Of a DNA stretch of 17,298 nt, positions 1 to 7,454 are shown piece by piece. Under the pieces are notes generated by a model, which was not told the origin of the DNA, did not search any database, and saw only the letters and a list, made by a program, of their open reading frames with translations. This DNA is from Acidiluteibacter sp965660325 (GTDB lineage Bacteria; Bacteroidota; Bacteroidia; Flavobacteriales_E; Vicingaceae), in NCBI GenBank assembly GCA_965660325.1, contig CBFHZL010000052.1:1-17298 (forward strand), in the 5' to 3' direction. The position numbers and the translations under genes are program-made. How positions within the stretch are numbered: the stretch's first letter is position 1; every line of letters begins with the position of its first letter.

Positions 1-260
1 CACATAAGAAAGGGGTAGGTAGTTCGAAAAACGGAAGAGATTCAGAAAGTAAACGATTAGGTGTGAAAGTACACGGTGGGCAATTTGCTCAAGCTGGTAA
101 CATCATCGTAAGACAAAGAGGAACAAGACACAATCCAGGTGAAAATGTAGGTATTGGTAAAGACCATACTTTATTTGCACTTAAAGATGGATTAGTAGTG
201 TTCAAAACAAAGTCAAACAAAAAATCATTTGTTTCTGTAGACACCGAAGGTTTCGAATAA
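1..260 (+). CDS. rpmA: 50S ribosomal protein L27 (5' end cut by window edge)
   Basis: Structural protein of the large ribosomal subunit; in the L27 family the N-terminus reaches towards the peptidyl-transferase centre. The frame is open from base 1: bases 1-2 finish the Ala codon and base 3 starts HKKGVGSSKNGRDSESKRLG, the conserved basic L27 N-terminus. Only the initiator Met and one base are missing. The later VKVHGGQFAQAGNIIVRQRG, the GIGKDHTLFAL core and a short tail ending at TAA are all as in the family. A GTG at 63 lies inside the conserved domain and is not the start. The N-terminus reads directly as M-A-H-K-K, with no sign of the cleaved N-terminal extension known from Firmicutes L27. 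rplU (L21) normally lies just upstream and would be outside the window. An intrinsic terminator follows 24 bases after the stop codon. Confidence 0.97.
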   Translation, partial: HKKGVGSSKNGRDSESKRLGVKVHGGQFAQAGNIIVRQRGTRHNPGENVGIGKDHTLFALKDGLVVFKTKSNKKSFVSVDTEGFE

Positions 261-283
261 TATCTACATACGATTTATAAAAA

Positions 284-318
284 ACTCCTCTTAGCCTTGC
301 TGAGAGGTGTTTTTTTTT
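284..318 (+). terminator. Intrinsic terminator after rpmA
   Basis: Arms 284-295 and 299-310 pair over 12 positions with one T/T mismatch and one G/T wobble, closing on a CTT triloop. An A-run precedes the stem and a run of nine T (310-318) follows. This separates the ribosomal-protein transcript from serS. Confidence 0.9.
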
Positions 319-480
319 GGTCCAACAATCACAGTTTAAACGTCTCTAAACCCAACTTCACTGAGGCAAGGAATTCACTTTCCTTGCAGGTGATCCTTGC
401 ATATACGATACAGCATAAAAAAGATCTCCGCCTTTAAAATGTTTTAATACGCATATGACCATAATATTGTAATGGTCTTG
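319..480 (+). other. Gene-free stretch upstream of serS with a perfect 8-bp hairpin
   Basis: No coding region is supported here. Arms GCAAGGAA (366-373) and TTCCTTGC (380-387) form a perfect 8-bp hairpin with a 6-base loop. A second copy of the 3' arm, TCCTTGC (394-400), could pair with the same 5' arm as an alternative. No T-run follows, so it is not a simple intrinsic terminator. It lies upstream of the predicted serS promoter, so it would not be in the transcript started there. Its role is unknown. Confidence 0.45.
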
Positions 481-488
481 TATCTTTG
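481..488 (+). promoter_or_regulatory. Predicted -7 promoter element for the serS operon
   Basis: TATCTTTG matches the Bacteroidota -7 consensus TAnnTTTG exactly and lies 26 bases before the serS ATG. No convincing TTG-type -33 element is visible at about 19-21 bp upstream, so the assignment rests on the -7 box and its position. Confidence 0.65.
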
Positions 489-514
489 TTCATCTGAAAA
501 GTCAATAAAAAAAC

Positions 515-1786
515 ATGTTACAGTTACCCTTTATAAAAGAGAATAGAGCCTTAATCATAGAGCGCTATAAAAAGAGAAACCTAGAAGCTACTGCTACAAT
601 CGATGAGATTATCGAAAAAGATGGCGAACGCGTAGCGACACAGCAAGAACTGGATCAGCAACTAGCTACCTCCAATTCATTAGCCAAGGAGATAGGACAA
701 TTATTTAAAAGTGGAAAAGCAGAAGAAGCCAATGGCATGAAAGCCAAGACGGCTGCATTAAAAGCGTCAAGTGCGAAGCTAAAGGAACAGCTGGGCTCGA
801 TTGAAGATGCTTTACAACAACTGCTTTATCAACTACCGAACGTACCCAACGAGATTGTTCCTCAAGGAAAAAGCGATGCTGACAATAAAATCATAGAAGA
901 AAAAGGCAACGCTCCAACATTTGACTTTGAGCCATTACCTCACTGGGAATTAGCCAAGAAGTTTGATTTAATTGACTTTGAAACCGGCGTAAAAGTGACT
1001 GGTGCAGGTTTTCCAATTTATAAAGGGAAAGGTGCCATTCTTCAGCGTGCATTGATTAATTTCTTTTTAGATGAGGCTAGAGATGCCGGCTATGAAGAAG
1101 TGATTCCGCCGCACTTAGTCAACGAAGCTTCAGGGTTTGGCACAGGACAACTACCTGACAAAGAAGGGCAAATGTACCATGTAGGTGTAGATGATTTATA
1201 CCTTATACCAACTGCGGAAGTACCGGTGACTAATATTTATCGAGACGTTATTCTTAAAGAAAGTGATTTCCCAATTAAAAATACAGCGTACACGCCTTGT
1301 TTTAGAAGAGAAGCAGGTTCATATGGTAAAGATGTGAGAGGTTTGAACAGATTACACCAGTTTGATAAGGTGGAAATTGTGCAAATCCAACATCCAGATA
1401 AATCGTACGAAGCCTTAGACCAAATGGTAGACCACGTAAAAGGTTTACTAAATAAATTAGGCTTGCAGTATCGTGTAGCACTATTATGTGGAGGCGACTT
1501 AGGGTTTACTTCTGTTCTGACTTACGACATGGAAGTGTACTCCGCTGCTCAAGACAAATGGCTTGAAGTGAGCTCTATCTCTAATTTTGAAGCCTTCCAA
1601 GCAAACCGACTAAAGCTACGGTTTAAGAATGAAGCTGGAAAAACTGAGCTAGCACATACCCTAAATGGAAGTGCATTGGCTCTGCCTAGAATATTAGCAG
1701 CCTTATTAGAAAATAATCAAACTGCGGACGGAATTGTTATTCCTGAAGTATTGGTACCTTACACTAGATTTAATACCATATCATAA
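515..1786 (+). CDS. serS: Seryl-tRNA synthetase
   Basis: Cytosolic class II aminoacyl-tRNA synthetase that charges tRNA-Ser with serine at the cost of ATP. At 423 aa it has the usual bacterial length. Residues about 26-105 form the charged, helical coiled-coil arm that grips the long variable arm of tRNA-Ser. The catalytic domain shows TAEVP at 233-237, motif 2 with F263-R-R-E266 followed by AGSYGKD, and motif 3 NGSALALPR at 384-392 with the ATP-binding Arg392. The ATG at 515 gives the expected N-terminus (MLQLPFIKENR). It is the first gene of a five-gene operon: its TAA shares one base with the next ATG (TAATG), so downstream translation is probably coupled. No key residue is missing. Confidence 0.97.
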   Translation: MLQLPFIKENRALIIERYKKRNLEATATIDEIIEKDGERVATQQELDQQLATSNSLAKEIGQLFKSGKAEEANGMKAKTAALKASSAKLKEQLGSIEDALQQLLYQLPNVPNEIVPQGKSDADNKIIEEKGNAPTFDFEPLPHWELAKKFDLIDFETGVKVTGAGFPIYKGKGAILQRALINFFLDEARDAGYEEVIPPHLVNEASGFGTGQLPDKEGQMYHVGVDDLYLIPTAEVPVTNIYRDVILKESDFPIKNTAYTPCFRREAGSYGKDVRGLNRLHQFDKVEIVQIQHPDKSYEALDQMVDHVKGLLNKLGLQYRVALLCGGDLGFTSVLTYDMEVYSAAQDKWLEVSSISNFEAFQANRLKLRFKNEAGKTELAHTLNGSALALPRILAALLENNQTADGIVIPEVLVPYTRFNTIS

Positions 1787-2355
1787 TGAAAAAGTTTAGC
1801 AAAGCCGTATTCGTTTTAGGTTTATCAGTAATACTAGTTGGCTGTCTGTCAGATCAGGATAAAGCGAACATCGAAAAAGTAGATGAACTAATTCAAGAAA
1901 CACAGACGCAAGCAGATGCTCTTGAAGCAACTGACTACGAGCAAATAATGGTTCATCATGATACCATATTTGCCAACTTAGGCTTCTTGTCTAGAAATTT
2001 AGAAGATACCGTTAGTAAGGATTTATTGGTGATGCTTGGAGACTACCGATCGATGCGGAAAGTGTATGCTAAGTACAAAACAGGATACAACGAAATGCTA
2101 GCTGCTGCAAAAACAGAGATCGATCAATTAAATGCTTTAAAGCAAGACATTGAAAACGACATTGTAAAAGAAGAAAAGTTCGACAAGTATTTTCAGCTGG
2201 AGCAAAGCAATGTAAACACGATTGTGGAGCAAATCGACCAACTAACAGTTAAGATTAACAGTGCTGAAGAATTGTATAGCCAATACGGGCCTGTAGTTGA
2301 CTCACTAAGCGCAGCTACAAGAGAGAAATTAAAAGCAAAGAAAGGTAATTCGTGA
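1786..2355 (+). CDS. Small coiled-coil lipoprotein of unknown function
   Basis: A 189-aa predicted lipoprotein. A basic start (MKKFSK) and hydrophobic stretch lead to the lipobox L17-V-G-C20, followed by SDQDK, so the mature protein should be lipid-anchored at Cys20. The rest is almost wholly charged and helical, rich in Glu, Lys, Gln and Asp, with extended coiled-coil character; no enzymatic motif is visible. The start codon overlaps the serS stop by one base, and its own TGA overlaps the GTG start of the next gene by four bases, which ties it to the exported TPR protein. I infer a cell-envelope role, possibly as a partner of that TPR protein. I do not recognise a named family. Confidence 0.85.
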   Translation: MKKFSKAVFVLGLSVILVGCLSDQDKANIEKVDELIQETQTQADALEATDYEQIMVHHDTIFANLGFLSRNLEDTVSKDLLVMLGDYRSMRKVYAKYKTGYNEMLAAAKTEIDQLNALKQDIENDIVKEEKFDKYFQLEQSNVNTIVEQIDQLTVKINSAEELYSQYGPVVDSLSAATREKLKAKKGNS

Positions 2356-4205
2356 TCATTCGTTTACATACCCTATTCAAAAGCACCTTAAAGGCTATTT
2401 TAGCAATTATGGTGCTTTTGCCTTTTTTGTTGTCTGCCCAAAACAGTGTAGAAACTGACTTGAAATTAGCCGAGCAATTCTACGAAAACAATGAAATAGA
2501 AAAGGCGCTATCCCTGTACGAAGAAGTATATGAAAAAACCTCCTTTTCCAATACTTACGAGCGATTGCTGAGCATCTACATAGAGCAACAAGACTTTAAA
2601 TCAGCTGAAAACCTCGTTAAAAAAAGAATAAAAACGAGAGATAACAACTACCTACTCTATGTAGATTTGGGGTTGGTATACCGGGAAGAAGGAGATGAAA
2701 AAAAGGCTGAGAAAAGTTTTGAGGAGGCACTGAAAGAAGTAAGACCTGCTCAGAACTACTACATTACTCTAGCAAATGATTTTGCATCGATAAACGAATA
2801 TGACTTTGCGATAGCAGTTTACGAGCGAGCTCAGCGAACCACAGGCAAAGATCTCCAGTACAATTTTCAATTGGCCAACCTATATGGTAGAAAGGGAGAA
2901 ACAGCCGCCATGATCAATGAATACATGGACATTATTGGAGAAAATGAAAACTACGTACAAAGTATTCAAAATGTGCTACAAACCATCCTAAATCCTGACC
3001 CAAATGGTGAAGTAAAAGAAATACTGCGGACTAACCTGCTTTCAAGAATTCAGAAACAACCCGAAAAAACCGTTTTTACGGAGCTTTTGATATGGCAATA
3101 CATTCAAGAAAAAAACTTCAACGGTGCATTTATCCAAGCCAAAGCGATAGACCGACGGCTAGATGAAAATGGAACCAGAATCTATACGTTAGGTCGTTTA
3201 GCGTTGAGCAATGAAGAATATGATGTAGCCATTAATTGTTACCAATACATCATCGATAAAGGGCGAAATAACTTATACTATAATGGTGCACGAATAAACC
3301 TAGTGGATGCGATAAAAGAAAAAATTATACACACAGAAAATTATACCAAAACTGAACTAGAAGAAGTAAATACAAGTTACAAATCGTCGCTTAAAGAATT
3401 GGGTAAAAATAGAGAAACTGTAGGTCTGATGAATAGTTATGCTCACTTCTTAGCGTTTTATCTCGATAGCCTAGATGCTGCGGCAACTCTGCTAAATGAA
3501 GCCATAGAAATGCCGGGAGGAGCACGACCTGAAGTTGCAGAAGCAAAAATAGAGCTAGGAGATGTGCTGCTGATACAAGGAGAAATTTGGGAATCTTCCC
3601 TACTCTACTCCCAAGTAGAAAAGGAATTTAAATACGATGAAATAGGCGAACGTGCCAAGTTTAAAAATGCAAAAATATCGTACTATGCAGGTGACTTTTT
3701 GTGGAGCCAGGCCCAATTAAATGCATTAAAAGGATCAACTTCCAAACTAATTTCTAATGATGCGATTGAACTATCTTTGCTCATCACAGATAATATCGGT
3801 TTGGATAGCATCGCTGATCCATTGGAGATGTATGCAAGAGCGGAACTGCTACTTTTTCAAAACAAAGCAGAGAAAGCCAAACAAACCTTGGATTCTATTC
3901 CTCAGTTTTTCCCGGCCTCTTCGCTCAACGATGAATTGCTTTATATGCAATACAAAATCGATTATAAAAAAGGAAATTATGAGGCTGCAGCTAAGCAACT
4001 GCGAAGTCTAATCAGCACCTTTCCTACCGATATTTTGGGTGATGATGGGCATTTTTACTTAGCCAAATTGTTAGAAGAGAAACTGAATCAGCCTGATGAG
4101 GCGATGGAATTGTATAAATTAATATTAACGAATTACAGCAATAGTATTCACGTAGTAGAAGCACGAAAACGCTTTAGATCACTGCGTGGAGATACCATAA
4201 ATTAA
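2352..4205 (+). CDS. Exported tetratricopeptide-repeat protein
   Basis: A 617-aa protein made almost entirely of TPR-like helical hairpins, for example AEQFYENNEIEKALSLYEEV near residue 40 and further units up to the C-terminal region (LLEEKLNQPDEAMELYKLIL). An N-terminal signal peptide has a basic n-region (IIRLHTLFKSTLK), a hydrophobic core and a likely cleavage near LLSAQ (26-30). The GTG at 2352 is preferred as start: the first internal ATG (codon 20) would remove the basic n-region and leave no workable signal peptide. The GTGA overlap with the upstream lipoprotein implies coupled translation. The protein is predicted periplasmic and probably a protein-protein scaffold. No catalytic motif was found, and the partner is unknown. 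Confidence 0.88.
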   Translation: MIIRLHTLFKSTLKAILAIMVLLPFLLSAQNSVETDLKLAEQFYENNEIEKALSLYEEVYEKTSFSNTYERLLSIYIEQQDFKSAENLVKKRIKTRDNNYLLYVDLGLVYREEGDEKKAEKSFEEALKEVRPAQNYYITLANDFASINEYDFAIAVYERAQRTTGKDLQYNFQLANLYGRKGETAAMINEYMDIIGENENYVQSIQNVLQTILNPDPNGEVKEILRTNLLSRIQKQPEKTVFTELLIWQYIQEKNFNGAFIQAKAIDRRLDENGTRIYTLGRLALSNEEYDVAINCYQYIIDKGRNNLYYNGARINLVDAIKEKIIHTENYTKTELEEVNTSYKSSLKELGKNRETVGLMNSYAHFLAFYLDSLDAAATLLNEAIEMPGGARPEVAEAKIELGDVLLIQGEIWESSLLYSQVEKEFKYDEIGERAKFKNAKISYYAGDFLWSQAQLNALKGSTSKLISNDAIELSLLITDNIGLDSIADPLEMYARAELLLFQNKAEKAKQTLDSIPQFFPASSLNDELLYMQYKIDYKKGNYEAAAKQLRSLISTFPTDILGDDGHFYLAKLLEEKLNQPDEAMELYKLILTNYSNSIHVVEARKRFRSLRGDTIN

Positions 4206-4213
4206 TAGCACCA

Positions 4214-4519
4214 ATGATTATATATAGCGTAACAGTAAGTGTAGAAAAAAACGTTCATGAAGAGTGGTTAGGTTGGATGAAAGATACCCACATTCCAGAT
4301 GTGATGAAGACCGGATATTTTACAGAAAACCTGATCACACGTGTGCTGACTACAGCAGAGGATGAAGCAGGAATTACGTATAACATCCAGTACCATTGTC
4401 CAAGTATGGCCGATTTGGATGAATACCAGCGTGACCATGCACCTGCTTTACAGAAAGACCATACCGATAGATATAAAGATAAATTTGTAGCCTTTAGAAG
4501 TCTACTCGAAAAAGTATAA
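4214..4519 (+). CDS. DUF4286 family protein
   Basis: A 101-aa cytosolic protein with no signal peptide or membrane segment. It starts MIIYSVTVSVEKNVHEEW and contains the paired features W...WM...HIPDVMKTGYF, a compact alpha/beta pattern like a ferredoxin-like dimeric barrel, which I recognise as DUF4286. The family is typical of Bacteroidota and is often found beside rsmA, as here: the gap to the TPR gene is 8 bases and to rsmA one base. The function is not established. Conserved charged residues near the C-terminus (DHTDRYKDKF) are visible, but I cannot assign catalysis. Confidence 0.85.
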   Translation: MIIYSVTVSVEKNVHEEWLGWMKDTHIPDVMKTGYFTENLITRVLTTAEDEAGITYNIQYHCPSMADLDEYQRDHAPALQKDHTDRYKDKFVAFRSLLEKV

Positions 4520-4520
4520 G

Positions 4521-5300
4521 TTGAAATTAGTAAAAGCCAAAAAGCACCTCGGTCAGCATTTTTTAACGGATGAAAGCATTGCAGCTAACACAGTAGATGC
4601 GCTGCAAATGACTGACCAATACAGCAAAGTAATAGAAGTAGGTCCAGGTATGGGTGTGTTGACAAAGTATTTGGTCAACCGGAAAGACTTGGAGACTTAC
4701 ATCATTGATATTGACGGAGAATCTATACAATTTTTGCTCGAAAACTTTGAAGAGTTAGATGACAGCCGTATCATAGAGGGTGACTTTTTAAAGTATGATT
4801 TGAGCAGCATTTTTGGCGAGGATAATTTCGCCATTGTTGGCAACTTTCCGTACAACATCTCTTCTCAGATTCTATTTAAAGCCTACGATAATCGGGATAA
4901 AGTAATCGAAGTAGTTGGTATGTTTCAGAAGGAAGTTGCGGAACGTATAGCAGCTCCTCCCGGGTCTAAAACCTACGGAATCCTGAGTGTGTTACTCCAA
5001 GCCTTCTACACCATTGATTATTTATTTACGGTAGAGCCAGATGTTTTCGACCCACCACCGAAGGTGCAATCTGCCGTGATTAGGCTGCAACGAAATAATG
5101 TGACCGCTCTAGAAGTGGATGAAAAACGCTTTAAATCAATCGTGAAAATTGCTTTTAACCAACGCCGGAAGACACTTAGAAACTCATTGAAGCAATTCAT
5201 CAACGATAAGCCAGAGGTGAAAGAAAATGTAATTTTCAACGAACGCCCAGAACAGCTTTCTGTCGCTCAATTCATCGAAATTGTGAAATTACTGAATTAG
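4521..5300 (+). CDS. rsmA: 16S rRNA (adenine1518-N6/adenine1519-N6)-dimethyltransferase
   Basis: RsmA (KsgA) uses S-adenosylmethionine to dimethylate two adjacent adenines in the 3'-terminal hairpin of 16S rRNA, a late step of 30S maturation. The 259-aa length is typical. It opens with AKKHLGQHFL, followed by the SAM-binding motif E39-V-G-P-G-M-G45, an acidic motif II region (IDIDGE), and the catalytic motif N108-F-P-Y111, a variant of the more usual NLPY. The C-terminal domain has the family motif VFDPPPKVQSAVIRL and an AFNQRRKTLRNSL helix. The start is TTG at 4521, one base after the DUF4286 stop: the next Met is codon 30, beyond the conserved N-terminus, so TTG with translational coupling is the best reading. 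It is the last gene of the serS operon. Confidence 0.96.
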   Translation: MKLVKAKKHLGQHFLTDESIAANTVDALQMTDQYSKVIEVGPGMGVLTKYLVNRKDLETYIIDIDGESIQFLLENFEELDDSRIIEGDFLKYDLSSIFGEDNFAIVGNFPYNISSQILFKAYDNRDKVIEVVGMFQKEVAERIAAPPGSKTYGILSVLLQAFYTIDYLFTVEPDVFDPPPKVQSAVIRLQRNNVTALEVDEKRFKSIVKIAFNQRRKTLRNSLKQFINDKPEVKENVIFNERPEQLSVAQFIEIVKLLN

Positions 5301-5311
5301 AAAAGGCAAAA

Positions 5312-5410
5312 TTGTAGAGTGTACTAGTCAAAATACAGATCATTTTGTATAGTGTAGTAGTCAAAATATTGTTATTTTTGTACAGTTAACTATACAAAAT
5401 ACAATATGGA
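5312..5410 (+). repeat. Three tandem 33-bp-phased direct repeats upstream of the ATPase gene
   Basis: Units start at 5312, 5345 and 5378, exactly 33 bp apart, about three helical turns. Over the first 24 columns, units 1 and 2 agree at 22 positions. Units 1 and 3 agree at 21 of their first 26. Each opens TTGTAnAGT and has CAAAATA at columns 18-24. The last 9 or so columns diverge, so the conserved core looks like a binding site rather than a simple recent duplication. The third unit overlaps the predicted transcription start and runs into the start codon. Confidence 0.8.
5373..5399 (+). promoter_or_regulatory. Predicted -7 element overlapped by an operator-like palindrome
   Basis: TATTTTTG (5373-5380) matches TAnnTTTG and lies 25 bases before the ATG. 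Overlapping it is a palindrome with arms TTTTGTACAGTT (5376-5387) and AACTATACAAAA (5388-5399); 11 of 12 pairs match, and the exception is C5383/A5392. A protein bound here would cover the -7 box and transcription start, which suggests repression. No regulator gene is adjacent. Confidence 0.6.
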
Positions 5411-6575
5411 ACGATTATTTGATACCCAAAATAGGCTTTTACAATCAGTAGATCTTTCTAAGAAACGTTACCTCTATGATAAAATAGATTGGGAAAATCG
5501 GCTGATTGCGATAACTGGTCAGCGAGGTGTGGGCAAAACTACCTTATTGCTTCAGCGAATAAAAGAAAGCACTAACCCTTCTGATTATCTATACATCACA
5601 GCTGATAGTTTATTTATTTATAAACTATCATTATTTGAAATTGCACTTAACTTTAGAAACTCAGGCGGAAAACATTTATTCATTGACGAAGTACATAAAT
5701 ACCAAGCTTGGTCAGGTGAGATAAAGCATATTTACGATACGATACCTGATTTACAAGTTGTATTTACAGGCAGCTCCATTATCGATATTCTTAAAAATTA
5801 TGGCGATTTAAGCAGGCGTGCGGTTCATTACACCCTTCACGGTTTATCATTTAGAGAATACTTGTTTTTTGAAACAGGAAAAGAACTGCCTGTGGTGGAA
5901 TTAGGAGAAATTCTCGAAAATAAAGTAGCTATTCCTTTGGAAAATCCGCTGTCACATTTCAGAAACTATCTCAAAAAAGGATACTACCCGTTCTATTTAG
6001 AGCGAGAATTTGAAACTAAATTGCTAAATGTAGTAAATGCCGTTTTAGAAGTAGATTTAGCGCAACATTTTGATATAAAGGCTAGCACTATTGGGAAATT
6101 AAAAAAATTACTTCAAATTATTTCGGAAAGTGTCCCTTTTAAGCCTAATATTTCTAAAATAGCGGAGATGACGGATATCTCCAGGTCATTATTGAAGGAA
6201 TATTTTGATTATTTGGAGCGAGGTGGATTGATTACGATGATTCATCAGAATACGAAAGGAATACAAGGTTTGGGGAAACCTGAAAAAGTGTACTTAAACA
6301 ATACTAACTTATGCTACGCATTGGTTCCGCATTATGAAGCCAATATTGGCAACATAAGAGAAACGTTCTTTATGTCTCAGGCAGGAATTAACCATTCGGT
6401 GAAACTGCCAAAAAAGGGCGATTTTGAGATTAATGGAAACATATTTGAAGTAGGCGGCAAAGGCAAATCACAAAAGCAGCTAGCAGGAATCGACAATGCA
6501 TACATCGTTAAAGACGACATAGAAGCTGGGTATTTAAATACCATACCGCTGTGGTATTTTGGGTTTATGTATTGA
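5406..6575 (+). CDS. Stand-alone AAA family ATPase (AAA_14/DUF4143-like)
   Basis: A 389-aa P-loop ATPase. Walker A is G38-Q-R-G-V-G-K-T45, Walker B is L91-F-I-D-E95 followed by VHK, and a sensor-type segment VFTGSS lies at 119-124. Next comes the family's LSRRAVHYTLHGLSFREYL stretch, then a winged-helix-like region (about 230-280, with ISKIAEMTDISRSLLKEYFD) and a C-terminal domain ending IPLWYFGFMY. This order fits the AAA_14 plus DUF4143 ATPases found scattered through bacteria and archaea; their cellular role is poorly known. No signal peptide or membrane segment is seen. It is monocistronic, with its own promoter and operator-like repeats, and interrupts an otherwise housekeeping neighbourhood, consistent with accessory or acquired DNA. 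The C-terminus may be a nuclease-like fold, but I cannot confirm catalytic residues. Confidence 0.85.
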   Translation: MERLFDTQNRLLQSVDLSKKRYLYDKIDWENRLIAITGQRGVGKTTLLLQRIKESTNPSDYLYITADSLFIYKLSLFEIALNFRNSGGKHLFIDEVHKYQAWSGEIKHIYDTIPDLQVVFTGSSIIDILKNYGDLSRRAVHYTLHGLSFREYLFFETGKELPVVELGEILENKVAIPLENPLSHFRNYLKKGYYPFYLEREFETKLLNVVNAVLEVDLAQHFDIKASTIGKLKKLLQIISESVPFKPNISKIAEMTDISRSLLKEYFDYLERGGLITMIHQNTKGIQGLGKPEKVYLNNTNLCYALVPHYEANIGNIRETFFMSQAGINHSVKLPKKGDFEINGNIFEVGGKGKSQKQLAGIDNAYIVKDDIEAGYLNTIPLWYFGFMY

Positions 6576-6889
6576 TCCCCCTAAATTTCTTATTTGTTGG
6601 CAGATAACTTCCGTCTAAACTATTGTTTGATTAGCTTTTTTACTGCTCGTTCATCATAACTTAGCCCTAGAATAGATGAGAGTGATATTTTAAATTTCTA
6701 ACGTAAATATTTCGGTATATTTAAATTACAAAAAGGGATTTAAAATCCTATAAAATCAACACACGGACGAAGACGCCTGTGTGAACTGGTTCATGCTATC
6801 AAATTCGTTTAAAGCAAATTAATTAGCAATGAATAGGTTTCTAAGCATATAAAGATATAAGCGGACTAAGTTTTAAACAAACAACTACT
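6576..6889 (+). other. Gene-free A+T-rich stretch with a short hairpin
   Basis: I find no gene in these 314 bases. An imperfect hairpin sits at 6760-6783: arms CACACGGACG and CGCCTGTGTG pair at 9 of 10 positions (one A/C mismatch, one G/T wobble) around an AAGA loop. It is G+C-rich in very A+T-rich surroundings, as expected of a dispersed extragenic palindrome, and has no T-run. A weak promoter-like TAAGTTTT (6867-6874, one mismatch to TAnnTTTG) precedes the gene at 6890. Confidence 0.45.
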
Positions 6890-7330
6890 ATGATAAAAAC
6901 ACATTTTTCTCTGTTATTTATACTACTTTCTTCTCTTATATATTCTCAAGATCTTTGTTTGTTAGAGATTGAGAGTTCAAATTCATCAATCAATAAGCAA
7001 ATGGAATTTAAGGTAGTTACTCTTTTTAATGGAATAAAAAAACTTGACAATTATATAACTAATAATAGCGGAGAATTTACCTTTTTAATAGATTCAATAT
7101 ATTTTAATAGTGATTCTCTTTATTTCAAATTTGACAATAAAGATTCAATTGAAAGTGAAACTAAAATTTATATTAATCAACTTAATTTAATAGGAAAAAC
7201 TATAGTTGATAGTTACATTTTGAGCATTCTAGAATTCAAATATTATACGTTTAAAGAATTTGATAATTATTGTATAGGTAATAATTTAATGCCACGTAGA
7301 ATAAAAACAAAAGCAATAGAAATGCACTAA
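6890..7330 (+). CDS. Small secreted protein of unknown function
   Basis: A 146-aa protein with a clear signal peptide: MIKTHFSLLFILLSSLIYSQ, cleavage expected around the YSQ at 18-20. The mature part is rich in Asn, Ser, Ile and aromatic residues, with alternating beta-strand pattern. The segment KLDNYITNNSGEFTFLID resembles the 'N-x-G-E-F-x-F' turn of carboxypeptidase-regulatory-like (Ig-fold) domains common in Bacteroidota outer-membrane and secreted proteins, though the protein is too short and divergent to assign. The gene is visibly more A+T-rich than the serS operon. It stands alone, 314 bases after the ATPase gene and 124 bases before a lipoprotein gene in the same direction. Function unknown; it could be part of a small acquired segment. 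Confidence 0.6.
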   Translation: MIKTHFSLLFILLSSLIYSQDLCLLEIESSNSSINKQMEFKVVTLFNGIKKLDNYITNNSGEFTFLIDSIYFNSDSLYFKFDNKDSIESETKIYINQLNLIGKTIVDSYILSILEFKYYTFKEFDNYCIGNNLMPRRIKTKAIEMH

Positions 7331-7454
7331 GTTCCTTTGCCGATATCGCGAACTGGCTTTTTAGACGAGGGAAATACTTAAGACATTAAAAAGGGACTGC
7401 ATGTTTACTAAAATTTACATTAACTTGTAAACTTCTGCAATTATCAAATCATAG

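Noticed and set aside
319..514. T-box leader for serS
   Set aside because: No T-box sequence or terminator/antiterminator pair is visible, and T-boxes are characteristic of Firmicutes.
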